DNA of 64,000 bases from Candidatus Eiseniibacteriota bacterium (GTDB lineage Bacteria > Eisenbacteria > RBG-16-71-46): assembly GCA_016710095.1 (NCBI GenBank), contig JADJLL010000017.1, positions 1 to 64,000 on the forward strand, given 5' to 3'. The translations under genes were made by a program, and so were the position numbers. How positions within the stretch are numbered: position 1 is the first letter of the stretch; every line of letters begins with the position of its first letter. Below are positions 1-10,408 of the stretch, piece after piece. Under the pieces are notes generated by a model. That model was not told the DNA's origin and searched no databases. It worked only from the letters and a program-made list of their open reading frames with translations.

Positions 1-936
1 GCTTCTCGCCGCGCACCGCGTCGTCGCTCAACCTCGCGTAACGCTGCGTCGTGACGACGCTGGCGTGCCCCGGTTGCTGCAACGCAGCAAGGCTGCCGCC
101 TCGCTCAGTCAGCCACACGCGGACGTGTGCCGCATCTGGTGAACGTGAGAAGCCCTCGATGCCAGTTTCCCGGCGCACCATCTTGGCGAACGAGCCCGGC
201 GAGCCCTCCGCGAACGCGACGAGCCTGCCCACGCGCCCGCGAATCTCGCGCAGCAACTCCGGTGCGAGCGGAACCCGCCGCACCTTGCCCGACTTGGTCT
301 GACTGACCATGAGCATGTCGCCCTCGACGTGTGACGCCTGCGCCCTCGTCAACTCGCCCCACCTGAGCCCCGTTCCGAGAGCCAGCCGGACCACGAGGCC
401 GTAAGGCTCGCGAATGGCCAGCACCCGGGCAGTCTCTTCCTCGCTGAGCCGATCCGGCGGCACTTCCTGCAACCGGGGCATGACCCGGCGCGGGAACGGT
501 GACCGACTGACCAGCCCGATTTCCTCGCACCACCGCAGCAGGCACCGGATGTCGGACAGGACGTGCCAGACGGTACCCGGCTTGATGTCGTGTCCTTCGA
601 GCCACAGCCGATATCGCCGGATGTGTTCGGGCCCGACCTTTTGCAGCGGAACGAACGCGAAGAACGGTTTCAGGTAGCGCTCGACTCGGCTCGCCGTGAG
701 AACCCGATTCTTCGGACACCTTGCGGTCTCGATGTACGTCTCCAACCACCGCCTGGCCGACTCGGCCACCGAGAGCCGCCCATCAAGCGGCGTTCCCCGG
801 TTCGCATCTGCCGCATCTTTCGGCAGGCTTCCGGGTAGTCACGGCCAAGACTGCGCCAGACGTCTTTGCCTTCGGCGCGGAGCCGCACGTAGTAGGACCG
901 CCCACGCTGAAACATTCCCTTCGGGAGCTTCGGCAT
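1..936 (-). pseudogene. Tyrosine recombinase (integrase), frame-broken and cut by window edge
   Basis: A phage-type tyrosine recombinase can be read along the whole segment, but not in one frame. It begins at an ATG at 936 (MPKLPKGMFQRGRSYYVRL). The frame is lost near 805-815 and resumes one frame over with a core-binding region (RLSVAESARRWLETY) and a catalytic domain. The catalytic Arg (TGLRWGEL), the beta-hairpin Lys (TKSGKVRRVP) and the C-terminal Tyr block (GHASVVTTQRYARL) are visible. The HxxR box expected near 125-150 is not readable in that frame (SPDAAHVRVW), while the neighbouring frame gives FTRCGTR, so more indels are likely there. The spacing between LQQ and GHAS is also one residue short. 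The C-terminus leaves the window at base 1. It lies 1 bp after the helix-turn-helix gene. Either a decayed integrase or one damaged by sequencing errors. Confidence 0.8.
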
Positions 937-937
937 G

Positions 938-1357
938 TCAGACGCCCTCCTTCCTCGCCGAAGCCCAGCGAAGGACATCGCTGAGGTCGTACCGTATGAC
1001 CCCGCGATGGCGCAGACAAGGAAGTCCGTCGCGCAGCCGCCACCGCTCGACGGTCTTCCAGTGGACGCGAAATACGCCCGCCACGTCGTGCACGGTTCCC
1101 ATCTGCGCCGACTGCCACGCGCTACTGCCCCTGGCGTCGGGCGATGGCTCGGCGCCGAGTTCCCACTTGTCCGGCGCTGGTGCTTCGCTGCGCGGCACCG
1201 GCATGTCGTCGTCGCCCCAGACGAACGACTCGGCGAACTCATCGCATTCGGACTGGCGCTGTTTCTTCGGCTGCCTTGTGCCTTGCTGCTCCGGCTTCGG
1301 CTGCGGCGTTCCCTGTTGCTCCCTGAATTGCTTGTTCCTGCGAGCCTCCCGACCCAT
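938..1357 (-). CDS. Helix-turn-helix DNA-binding protein, excisionase/MerR-like
   Basis: A 139-residue protein. The N-terminal 85 residues are polar and low in complexity (many Q, K, R, E). The last 55 residues form a compact winged-helix/HTH-17 type domain (GTVHDVAGVFRVHWKTVERW, then IRYDLSDVLRWASARK), the fold used by excisionases and MerR-like adaptors. ATG at 1357 was chosen because the reading frame further upstream (to 1567) is arginine-rich and looks non-coding. The gene ends immediately before the integrase ATG at 936, so the two were probably co-transcribed. This is the usual xis-int type order of an integrated element. Function as excisionase or regulator is inference. Confidence 0.65.
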   Translation of the reverse strand: MGREARRNKQFREQQGTPQPKPEQQGTRQPKKQRQSECDEFAESFVWGDDDMPVPRSEAPAPDKWELGAEPSPDARGSSAWQSAQMGTVHDVAGVFRVHWKTVERWRLRDGLPCLRHRGVIRYDLSDVLRWASARKEGV

Positions 1358-1777
1358 CACTGCCCCCTGTCGCTCGGGCCTCCCTGGCCCTAACGGCGAA
1401 CGTTGATCCGGGGATGGTGCGTCGCAATAGACGCAGGCAGGCCGCCGCATGCCGCGACGCTCGCGGTCATGCGCATTCGCGGACCAGGAGCGCACAGCGC
1501 TCCGGGCCTGCTCGGACGCACTCATCCTGTGAACGGAAGGGGACCTATGCGGGTGTGGCACCCGCACGAAACGGCGTCGAGGCCGACGCTCAGCGGCGTA
1601 CGTGGGTTGTACGCGGCCCTCCCGGCAGTGGTTCAGCCGGTATGCACCCCTTTGCAGGCGGCGATCCTATCACGCGTCGCTACGCCTTCGAACGGACTTT
1701 TTCGCCGGAGGCTAGCCCCAGGCGGCGGTGCCGGGTCGCTGCGCCGCCGCCAAGGAGCAGCAGGACCGGGAGTGCTA
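1358..1777. other. Intergenic stretch with no recognised gene
   Basis: About 420 bases between the helix-turn-helix gene and the end of the secreted protein gene. Open frames cross it on both strands, but they are arginine- and proline-rich, start at no plausible ribosome binding site and resemble no family. I see no RNA gene, clear hairpin or repeat in it. Confidence 0.4.
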
Positions 1778-3539
1778 CTAACTGCTCCGGGTTGCTCCGG
1801 ATTGCGGGGTGCGTTTTGAAATATGGTAGTTAATGCCAAGGGCCCCAGCTACTGGGCCTGCCGGCTCGAGACTGGGTCCGCCTAGCAACACGATTCTGGT
1901 CGCAGCCCGATGGCCAGCCCGCCTCGACCAGCACGAGATGAACCCATTTGCCAGTCTCCTGTGGTCCCCTTCGATAGCCGCGAGGTAGACGTCATGCGCT
2001 CCCGCACTCAGCTCGCCCTCGAACAACCTATCGATCGCGCGCCCAGTCAGATCGAACAGACTCACCCGCACGTGCGAGGGTGTCAGCAGACTGAATCGAA
2101 TCAGGGACCCCGAGGTCGTTGGATTGGGAATCGGACGCGACATCGTGATGGCGTCCGGCCCGGGAGCAGCGACCGGCTGCATGGAACCATCGGCCCGGAC
2201 GCGCTGAGCACGAATCTCCCAAGCTCCGCGATCGTCCCAGACCACAATGAGCCCATGCGCACCGTCGGATACCGCTCCGAGCAGGTCCTTACTCCCCGGC
2301 ACCCGCGAACACAGCCAAGCCGCCGGGCGTCCAAAGCTCCCGACCTTCCGAGTCGAGCCTCTGAGCATAGACTTGTCGTGTTCCACTTCGCGTGTCGAGC
2401 CACGAGGCGATCACTCCGCCGGAACCGTCGGGAACTAGGATTGCCTCCCACTCCACAAATCCATTTCCGAGGGTGACGGGTGCGGACCACGCCAGCACTC
2501 CGGCGCTATCCACGCGAGTTACAGAAGCACTTCGCGCGGCGTCTACGAACAGCCAGTAGGAACCCCAGGTGCCGTCGTCGATTCCGGCCTGGAGGTACGC
2601 GGGCTCATCCGAGCCACTCGGGCCCGACAATGCCCACCGAATGGTTCCGTCGGAACCAATGCGGTGGATTGCGGTCTTGAGCCCCACGACGGCGCCACCT
2701 CGCGCGTCGGCCAGCAGCCTGACAACCCCCTGATGAGACTTCATCGGGAGCCTTGTTGGCGCTCCCCAGAGTGAACTGCCAGCGGGCCCAAGACGCTCGA
2801 CCAAGACGGTGTCTTGGTCATTTCCAAAGACCGTCCACGCAACGATTGCTCCACCGTCACCGGTCGGCAGCAACTGCGGGCCAACCTCATAGACCGCCCT
2901 GGCGGCGACAGGTGTGCCATTCGCCCCCCACAAGGCAACGCCCGCAGAGTTCAATCGCTGAGCGTAGATGTCAGTCGACCGTCCACGAAGCTGGTCGCGG
3001 TCGTCCTCCCAGACGAGGATCAATCCACCCATTCCGTCTGACTGCGCCTTGATTAGGCCCTGGGGTTGCTCCGCCTTGCAGACGATGACGCCCGCAGGGT
3101 CCCATGTAGGTGCTCCCGACGGATCGACGTGTTGCGCGTAATAGTCGGGACCGGTCGTGCCTCGCCAATCAGCCCAAGTGACGAATGCACCTCCTGCCCC
3201 ATCTGCCACGACGACGGAATAGAGCCCTGAATCGGCGACCATTGCGCCAGCGCCCCATCGGATTGCCGCAGCGGAATCCACGCGCTGAGCGGCAAGGTTC
3301 CAACCAGCGTGTCCCCCACGGGGCCACGCGACGATGACGCCCCCGGCGTCGTCGGTGGCAACTGGGTTGTTGAGCTCGAGGGATCCGTAGAATCCCGCGT
3401 ACCCGTTGGGCGCGATCGGCCCGACGCGCACGAACTCATACGGGCCCAGTGGCCAGCCGGCTGCTGCAACGTGTTGGGCCAAAAGAGGGGCCAGCAGTAG
3501 AAAGCTCATGACCTGAACAACGATTTGGCGCAATGACAC
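1778..3539 (-). CDS. Secreted beta-propeller-like protein with FlgD-type C-terminal module (frameshifted)
   Basis: A GTG at 3539 preceded by AAGGGG seven bases upstream fits the start better than the TTG at 3545. The signal peptide follows (VVQVMSFLLLAPLLAQHVAAA). The body holds several repeats of the type VVVADGAGGAFVTWADWR / YAQRLNSAGVALW, about 50 residues each, as in secreted propeller-like proteins of this kind. The frame breaks near 2305, after the GGLAVFAGAG segment, and resumes with LLGAVSDGAHGLIVVWDDRG. The C-terminal sorting-like module follows (SRPIPNPTTSGSLIRFSLL, VSLFDLTGRAIDRLFEG). A second, compensated slip is likely near 1930: the three frames give NGF, then HLVLVEAGW, then ATRIVLLGG, which together rebuild the usual end of this module. 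The ligand or function is not known. Confidence 0.6.
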
Positions 3540-3882
3540 GCTCAAGCCCCTTCTGTGGTGTGCCCGGTCACGGCGGCGTTGCCATCATCGCACCGTTGTG
3601 CCTCGCGCGCATCTTCACTACCGGCTGCACGACCGCAGTGCCACTCCCTTTGCTACCGTTTTGCTACTGCATCCCGCCTCCGAACAACTCCGCCGCGCTC
3701 CACGAGCTTCCAACCACGAGTAACGCCCCAGCAGCCTAAGCCGCTGGGGCGCTCCTGTTTCTATTGCAGCGATGTCACTTCGCGAGCTTCGCGCACAAGT
3801 GATCAAACCGTGCGCGTCATGCTTAGGAAACCGCTGCTCTACCGGGCCGATGCCGACTCCACCCACTCCGGCGCGCCGCGCC
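3540..3882. other. Intergenic region with tandem TTGCTAC motif and an orphan hairpin
   Basis: About 340 bases upstream of the secreted protein gene at 3539 and downstream of the FG-GAP-like gene ending at 3883. Two copies of TTGCTAC sit 11 bases apart around 3650-3667 (TTGCTACCGTTTTGCTACT). A perfect 9-bp stem is at 3724-3751. No cloverleaf could be fitted, and no coding frame looks real. Confidence 0.4.
3724..3751. terminator. Hairpin, possible bidirectional terminator
   Basis: CGCCCCAGC at 3724-3732 pairs perfectly with GCTGGGGCG at 3743-3751 across a 10-base loop. CTCCTGTTTCT follows on the plus strand. The following T content is modest. It lies 130 bases after the minus-strand gene that ends at 3883, so it could end that transcript. 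Confidence 0.45.
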
Positions 3883-5982
3883 TCACTCCGGAAGACGCAC
3901 CAGCTTCCGCGTCTGGCGCACGCCGTCCGATCGCACCTCGTAGAACAGCACGCCGCTCGGCGCGACGCGGCCCTGTTCATCGCGGCCATCCCACGCCACT
4001 TCGTGCCGGCCGGCGGACAGGCGTCGGTCGAGCCGCCGCACCAGCCGGCCGCCCACATCGAAGATCGCAATGCCCACGTCGCCCTCGCGCCGCGTCGCGA
4101 ACTGCAGCACGGTCGAGGCGCGGAACGGATTCGGTGAGGCACCGACCAGCTTGAGCGCGCCGCCCTCGGGTGCACCGTCCACGTCCAGCGTGCCGATGTA
4201 CCGCATCAGCCGCACACCGCCGTCGTCGATGGCGAGGAACTCGTCGATGCCGTCGTGCTCCACGTCCAGCACCTGCTTGGTTGCGTCGGTGCCGGACCAG
4301 CCGGGAAGCTCGGTCGACGCGCGATAGATCACAGCGCCCGTGGACGTCCGCACTCTCAGGTCGTTGGACGTCAGCTCGAGCAGGTCGCTCGAGGTGCTCG
4401 TCCGGAACGATCCCGGTTCCACGCTGTTGGGCGTGGGGTCCGTGTGCGAGTACAGCTGGATATAGCCCGGGCCAGCCCTTCGATAACAGGTCGAAAGGTA
4501 CGGACTGTTGACGCGCTGGAACACGAGCTCGTACGTCCCGTTATGATCAAAGTCGACGGGAAGCAAGTACGAGTTGCTTGGGGTGAAGTCCGGGAAGTTG
4601 CCATTCGCGTTACCGAGGATGGGATTGATCATCCCGTAGTGATTATCGGCGACCGACGTCACGACGAATCCCAGCGGCGATCCTCCCGCGGCTCCGGGGA
4701 TCAGCGAGCTGAGGTTCCACGTCGAGGTGCTCCAGAGCTGCGTGTACGAGCCGGCGTTGTAGCGCACCACGTGCCACGTGGTGTGGTCCCACATCACGAT
4801 CTCGGCCACGTTGTCGGTGTCGAGGTTCACCGCGTACGCCACCACGTCCGTCCCGGACCAACCCGGAAACGCCGTCGAGGCGCGGAACAGCACGGTGCCC
4901 GCCATGTCGCGCAGCACGACATCCGTCTTGGAGTTCTCCAGGAACTCCCACTGGGTCAGGCTGCGCGTCTGGAGCAGGTCCGCGCGCCCGAAGTCCTCGG
5001 TGTGCGAGAACATCTGCACGTACGTACCGGCGACCCACTTGTACGCGCGCACCAGCGGCGTGACCGTGAGGCTCTTCGGCCGCAACGCGAAGACCTCCGA
5101 GCGACCGTCGCCGTCGATGTCGAACGGAAACACGTTCGAGTCGTCGTCGAAGGTGAACTCCGGCAGTTCCAACTCGGATGAGCCGTCCACTCCGCTGAGG
5201 AACGCGTACCGCCCGTCCAGCCAGTTGAAGCCGAACACCTCGCCGGCCGCATCGCCGTCGAGGTTGGCGCTGCCGCCCAGGTTCCAACCCGACGCGGCCC
5301 ACCGGTAGACGAACGCGCCGCCCACGTAGTCGAAGAACAGCGTCTGCTGGTCGTTCTGGTTCCAGTGCTGGATGAGGCCCACCTCGGCGATGGGGTCGCC
5401 GTCCAGTTCCATGCCGTACCTGGCCACATCGACGCCCGTCCAGGGGCTGACCGCGGCCGAACCGCTCAGCAGCACGGTGCCGTTCAAGTCGCGCAGCCGA
5501 ACGTCCGTCGGCGCCATCTCGAAGAGTTCGCACTGGGAGGCGCTGCGGAAGTGGGAGACGGAAACGCCGGTAATCGGATCCGTGTGCGAGAGCAACTGGA
5601 CGTATCCGCCGGGAGTCCAGTCGTACACGCGAGTCAGCGGCGTGATCGCCCCGGAGCCGGGCCGGACGCAGAGCAACTCGAGCCGCGGGTCGGCGTCGAG
5701 GTTCTCCGCGGTCACGTACGAGTCGCTCGCGCGAAACTCCGGCAGGTCCTTCTCGATCACGCCCGTCGCGCCATCCACCACCGCGAGGTGCCCGTCCGCG
5801 TTGTTCGTGAACATGAGCTCGTCCCGCAGATCGCCGTCGACGTTGCCCAGTGTCCGCCCGAACGTCCAACCGTTCAGTCCCCAGATCGGAATGAACTGGA
5901 TCGCCGCGGCCGGCAACGGCGCCGCCACGAATACAGCGAGCAACAGGGCGGCCATGCGGACGCCAATACGAGTGCGGGCCAC
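3883..5982 (-). CDS. Secreted FG-GAP/VCBS-like repeat protein with FlgD-type C-terminal module
   Basis: 699 residues. GTG at 5982 is chosen because AGGAG sits 7 bases upstream. The ATG at 6033 has no such site and would put 17 odd residues before the signal peptide (ARTRIGVRMAALLLAVFVAA). The mature protein has repeated blocks built on a Ca-binding-like D-x-D-G-D pattern (GNVDGDLRDELMF, NLDGDAAGEVFGF, FDIDGDGRSEVFAL), typical of integrin-like FG-GAP/VCBS propellers. Each alternates with a block of the type GTVLFRASTAFPGWSGTD. The last 90 residues are the sorting-type module (VGASPNPFRASTVLQFATRR, IAIFDVGGRLVRRLDRR, GVLFYEVRSDGVRQTRKLV). It is intact in one frame. Predicted to be exported and surface-attached or released; the partner is unknown. 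Confidence 0.75.
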   Translation of the reverse strand: MARTRIGVRMAALLLAVFVAAPLPAAAIQFIPIWGLNGWTFGRTLGNVDGDLRDELMFTNNADGHLAVVDGATGVIEKDLPEFRASDSYVTAENLDADPRLELLCVRPGSGAITPLTRVYDWTPGGYVQLLSHTDPITGVSVSHFRSASQCELFEMAPTDVRLRDLNGTVLLSGSAAVSPWTGVDVARYGMELDGDPIAEVGLIQHWNQNDQQTLFFDYVGGAFVYRWAASGWNLGGSANLDGDAAGEVFGFNWLDGRYAFLSGVDGSSELELPEFTFDDDSNVFPFDIDGDGRSEVFALRPKSLTVTPLVRAYKWVAGTYVQMFSHTEDFGRADLLQTRSLTQWEFLENSKTDVVLRDMAGTVLFRASTAFPGWSGTDVVAYAVNLDTDNVAEIVMWDHTTWHVVRYNAGSYTQLWSTSTWNLSSLIPGAAGGSPLGFVVTSVADNHYGMINPILGNANGNFPDFTPSNSYLLPVDFDHNGTYELVFQRVNSPYLSTCYRRAGPGYIQLYSHTDPTPNSVEPGSFRTSTSSDLLELTSNDLRVRTSTGAVIYRASTELPGWSGTDATKQVLDVEHDGIDEFLAIDDGGVRLMRYIGTLDVDGAPEGGALKLVGASPNPFRASTVLQFATRREGDVGIAIFDVGGRLVRRLDRRLSAGRHEVAWDGRDEQGRVAPSGVLFYEVRSDGVRQTRKLVRLPE

Positions 5983-6233
5983 GGTTGTCTCCTCGAGTGG
6001 ATGGCAAGGGTGCTCTGGGGACAACCCGAGCATGGAGCGGCCGGAAGCGTGTCACGCGGTGGAGCGACAGTCACGGGAAATTGGCGGTTGCGGGGCCGAG
6101 GGTCCGTGCACGCGGAGGGGCCAGGATCCCATCGTATGCGTCATATCTGAAAGGTCGCTGCGCCCCGCCCCCTCCCTGCCCCGATGCCTTACGCCCCCGA
6201 ACATCCCGCCTTCACACGACTACCGCTCCATCC

Positions 6234-8557
6234 TCACCTCACCCGCACGACCTTCCGCGACTCGCTCACTCCCGGCGCGTTCAGCCGCACGAAGTAGATG
6301 CCCGCCTCCAGCGACGCGCGCGCTTCGTCGCGCCCGTCCCACTCGATCGTGTGCTCGCCCGCGGCGCGCTCGCCGTCGGCCAGCGTGCGCACGAGCCGGC
6401 CGCTCAGGTCGTACACGCCCAGTCGCACATGGCCCGCGCGAGCGAGCGACCAGCGCAACGCCGTCACGCCCCGCGCGGGGTTCGGCGCGGGCGCACGCAG
6501 CGCACTCACGCGCGCAACAGTGGCGTCGCCACCGGCGTCGAGCACGCGCGAGAAATGCAGCTCCCAAAGATCGCCGAGCCGCGTCGCGTACGACGAACCG
6601 CCGAACATCAGCATGCGATCGCCCGCCACATCGAACACCGCGCTGGCCTCGCGCCGCGCCGCGGGCGTCACGCCACTCGACGCGAGCGCTCGCCACGCGG
6701 GCGTGCCCGACAGCGTCAGCTCCCAGCCGTCCGCAAGCCACGCCGTGGCCTCGCCACCGCCGAACATCAGCAAGCGATCGCGCGAGGCGTCGAACGCATG
6801 CGCGGGTCCATAGCGCGCCGACGGCGCGGTGCCCGGCGTGCTCAACGCGCTCCACTCGAGCGATCCGCCCAGCGGCAACACCCACGCGTCGGCCAGCGCC
6901 TGGCCCGCGGCGCCGCGGCCCGCGCACAACACGAGCTGGTCGCGCTCGGCGTCATACGCGAACGCCGCGAGGTCGCGCGCTTCCGGAGCCGCGCCACTCG
7001 TCGCGATCGGCGCCCACTGCAGCGGCCCGCTCAGCGGCAGTTCCCACAGGTCCGCGAGCGACTGCCCGCCGCCGTCGCGACCACCGAACAACAGCAGCCG
7101 GTCGCGCGTCGTGTCCCACACGAGCGCATGCCCCGATCGCGCGGACGGCGCCGGCCCGATCGTGGAGAGCTGCGACCATTCGAACGGCGCCGCGCCCGAC
7201 AGCGACCAGAGATCGCCGAACACCGTGCCCATCGCGTCGTCACCGCCCATGAGCAGCACGCGCCCGCGCACCGCGTCCCACACGTACGGCGTGTGCTGCC
7301 TCGCCGCGGGCGAAGCGCCGGGCACAGGGGCTCCCAGTGCGCGCGCGGGGATTCGCTCCACAGCTGCAGGTCGTCGATCACGGTCGACAGCCCGGTGGCG
7401 CCGCCGGCCAGGAACAACCGCTGCGCCGCGCCGTCGAACGCCATCGCCGCGCCCACACGCGGCGCCGGAATCGTGTCGTCGGCCGCGAGCGTGCTCCACG
7501 CGGGCGCGCCGCCGAGCGAAAGCGCACGCACGTCGTTGCGCAGCGTCGAACCGTTCATGCCCGCAAGCACGACCAGCTGGTTGCCCGTCGCGTCGATCGC
7601 GCCCGAGTGCGATTGCCGGGCTACCGCGGCATCACCGCTCGCGACGATGGGCGACCAGGTCGCGCCGTCCGTGAGCGGCAGCGTCCACGCATCGCTCAAC
7701 GTCGTCGCGCCGGAGCGCCCTCCGAAGATCACCAGCCGGCGAGCGAGCGGATCGTAGCTGCCGCTGTGCCGCTCGCGCCCCACGGGTACGGGGCCGCTCG
7801 TCGCGAGGCGCTTCCACACGGGCTGGCCTTCGATCGGCAGCGACCAGGTGTCGGCGCTGTCCCCCAGCACGTAGCCGCCGGAGATCACGAGGCGATCCTC
7901 GACCGGGTCGTAGACCGAAACGTGATTGCGTCGCGCGGAAGGGCCGCCCGGGGCCTGGGGCTTCAGCGTCCAGCGCAACACACCGTCGAACGAGAGAATG
8001 TAGATTTCACCACGCGTGCTGAACCCGTCCACTCCACCGGACACGATCATCGAATGGTGCTTCGAGTCGTAGGTGGCGCTGTGGCTGTGCCGCCCGGTGG
8101 GCGCCGTGCCCGCGGGACTCATCTGCGCCCAGATCGGCTGCCCGTTGAGCGACAACTCCCACGTGTCGGCGAGATAGCCCGAGTTGCCGCGACCGCCGAA
8201 GACGATCATGCGATTGCCGACGGGATCGAAGATCGCGCAGTGCTGCGTGCGCGAGTCGGGCGCCGTTCCCTGTGGCACCAACTGAGTCCAGTGCGGCGTG
8301 CCGTCGAGCGTGAACGACCACACGTCGTTGTGGAAGCCGCCCGCGTCCTCGCCACCGAACACGACCACGCGATTGCGCGAGGGATCGAACACCGCGCTCT
8401 GGCCCTGACGCTGCGAGAAGGCGAGCTCCGTCCAGTAGCCGTCCGGCACGTCGACGGCGGCGGAGGGCGTGGCCAGCGAGGCGACGCCGAGCGTCGCGGA
8501 CATCCACGTGCACACGAACACGCGCGCGACGGTGGGCAGTGCGTTGCGGAAGAGCAT
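6234..8557 (-). CDS. Secreted Kelch-type beta-propeller protein with FlgD-type C-terminal module (frameshifted)
   Basis: The ATG at 8557 has GAGG six bases upstream and starts a signal peptide (MLFRNALPTVARVFVCTW). About a dozen Kelch repeats follow, each about 55 residues (AVFDPSRNRVVVFGGEDAGG, NDVWSFTLDGTPHWTQL). The frame breaks once near 7325-7335 (after SESPRAHWEPL, resuming with VPGASPAARQHTPYVW), and the repeats then carry on in phase. The protein ends with the sorting-type module (RAPAPNPARGVTALRWSL, GVYDLSGRLVRTLADGERA, GIYFVRLNAPGVSESRKVV). Combined length is about 770 residues. Kelch propellers of this kind bind carbohydrates or proteins or are oxidases; no copper-radical motif is seen, so no enzyme activity is claimed. 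Confidence 0.7.
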
Positions 8558-8807
8558 GTGCGACCTCGATGGGAAGACGCTTTGGGCGCCGTGGCCAACC
8601 CGGTATCGCTGCTCGTCGTTCCTGCGGGCGTCGCTGGCGGGGGCTCAGGTCGGTTCGCACGTGACGGCGAATATCAACGAAGACGTGTCGAGACTACCCG
8701 AGTCGGGACGCGCGGCTCATCCCTTATTGCGCATTCTTGCGACCCAACGCCCCCCTCCTTTCGGCCCCATGCCCGCCGGCCACGCCGCTCGCCTAGGCTC
8801 CGCTCAC

Positions 8808-8813
8808 AAGGAG
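8808..8813 (+). promoter_or_regulatory. Ribosome binding site of glutamine synthetase
   Basis: AAGGAG lies nine bases before the ATG at 8823. It fixes the start against the in-frame codons further upstream, which have no such site. Confidence 0.6.
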
Positions 8814-8822
8814 AAGCCCATC

Positions 8823-10261
8823 ATGGACACGATGCTGTATACCCGCCGCGCGGACGACGCTGCGGAACCCGTGCTGCCGGCGCGTCGCCTCGAACGCACG
8901 TTCGGCAAGCTCGCGCGCGAATGGTCGGTCGACGACCTGGTCGCGCTGGTCAAGGACCACTCCATTCGCATCGTGTCGCTCATGCACGTGGGCTCGGACG
9001 GCTGGCTCAAGACGCTCGACTTCGTGCCGCTGTCCGAGTCGCACCTGCGCGACGTGCTCGAAGGCGGCGAACGCGCCGACGGGTCGTCCATCTTCGCCGG
9101 CACGGGCATCCGAGCGGGCGCGTCCGACATCCTCCTGCGGCCGCGCGTGTCGTCGGCGTTCCTCGATCCGTTCAGCAAGGTGCCGGCGCTCGTGCTGCTG
9201 TGCTCGCACGCGGGCCGCGACGGCCGCCCGCTCCCCGAGTCGCCCGACACGATCGTGCGCGCGGCGTTCGAGCGCGCGCGCACCGAGCTCGGCGTCGAGC
9301 TGCACGCGCTCGGCGAGGTCGAGTACTTCCTCGCCAAGCGCACGAGCCCGGAAGACTTCTACGGCGCCGACGATCGCGGCTACCACGCCAGCTCGCCGTT
9401 CGTGTTCGGCGAGAAGCTGCGCCGCACCGCGCTCACCGTGCTCGCCGAGATCGGCGTGCCGATCAAGTACGGGCACAGCGAAGTGGGCTACATCCCCGCG
9501 TCCGAGAGCGACGATTCGATCTGGGAACAGCACGAGATCGAAATGGGACTCGCGCCGCTGCCCGACGCCGCCGAAGGCGTCGTGCTCACGCAGTGGGTGC
9601 TTCGCAATCTCGCGCACCAGGGCGGCATGCGCGCGAGCTTCGATCCCATCCTGCGCAAGGGTCACGCGGGCTCGGGGCTGCACTTTCATTTCTCGCCGGT
9701 CGTGAACGGCCGGCATTCCGCGGGCCGCGATGCCGAAGGCGCGCTACCCGAGGTCGCGCGCCGGCTGATCGGCGGACTCGTGCAGCACGGCGGCGCGCTG
9801 ATGGCGTTCGGCAATCGCGTCGAGGCTCGTTCGTGCGGCTCACGCAGGGCAAGGAAGCGCCGACGTCCATGGCGTGGGGCGAGTTCGACCGTCACGCGCT
9901 CGTGCGCCTGCCGATCGTGGCCGCGACGCCCGACGGCCGCCAGGTGAGCGCGCCGACGATCGAGTTCCGCCTGCCCGACGGCTCCGCGCATCCGCACCTG
10001 CTGCTCGCCGGCGTCACGCAGGCGATGCTCTCGACGAACGCGGGCGCCGAACTCGACGCGCTGCTCGAGCGCACGGCATCGGCGCGCGTGCGTCAGTCGC
10101 CCGAGGGCGCGCCACGGTTACCGAAGGCGCGCGCCGAGATCGCGACGCTGCTCGCCGACTCACGCACGACGCTCGAAGCCGGAGGCGTGTTCCCGCCGAG
10201 CATGCTCGAGCTGTTGGCGGAGGGGCTGAAGCAGGGGCTGAGGGATCTGGCATTCGCTTGA
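8823..10261 (+). CDS. Glutamine synthetase family protein (single frameshift)
   Basis: About 479 residues. The N-terminal beta-grasp segment is followed by the catalytic domain: DGSSIFAGTGIR, the metal ligand segment ALGEVEYFL, KYGHSEVGYIP, WEQHEIEM, then HAGSGLHFHFSP (ammonium/ATP site His and metal ligands). The frame changes between 9815 and 9835. Before it the protein reads GGALMAFGNRV; after it GSFVRLTQGKEAPTSMAW, the substrate and ATP loop of the family. It would join glutamate and ammonia using ATP; some short GlnA-like proteins use other amines, so substrate is inferred. It stands alone, divergent from the Kelch gene, and is followed by a strong terminator. No adenylylation-loop call can be made from sequence alone. 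Confidence 0.75.
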
Positions 10262-10351
10262 CGGCCGGCGGCGAGAATCCCGTTGACCGTCCTAATGGCC
10301 ATTCGGATAATGCCGCCAATCCCCACCGTCCGGCCTTCGTGCTGGCGGCCC

Positions 10352-10385
10352 CCCCCGGGTTGCGACCCGGGGGCTTCTTTTTTTA
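10352..10385 (+). terminator. Rho-independent terminator of glutamine synthetase
   Basis: CCCCCGGGT (10352-10360) pairs perfectly with ACCCGGGGG (10365-10373) over a TGCG loop. The tail CTTCTTTTTTTT follows. It lies 90 bases after the stop codon and 24 bases before the next gene. Confidence 0.9.
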
Positions 10386-10408
10386 CACGCGCCCCCGCTG
10401 TTCGAGCC

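Noticed and set aside
3533..3739. A 68-codon frame upstream of the hairpin at 3724
   Set aside because: Start overlaps the secreted protein start on the other strand, no ribosome binding site, no recognisable composition.
3655..3760. Possible tRNA near CATCCCGCCTCCGAAC
   Set aside because: The bases look like the end of a T-arm, but no TTC loop, acceptor or anticodon stem can be paired.
7337..10261. A 974-codon plus-strand frame covering the Kelch gene antisense and the glutamine synthetase end
   Set aside because: Only the last part (after about 9825) is real glutamine synthetase sequence; the rest is antisense or shadow. It merely shows where the frameshift lies.
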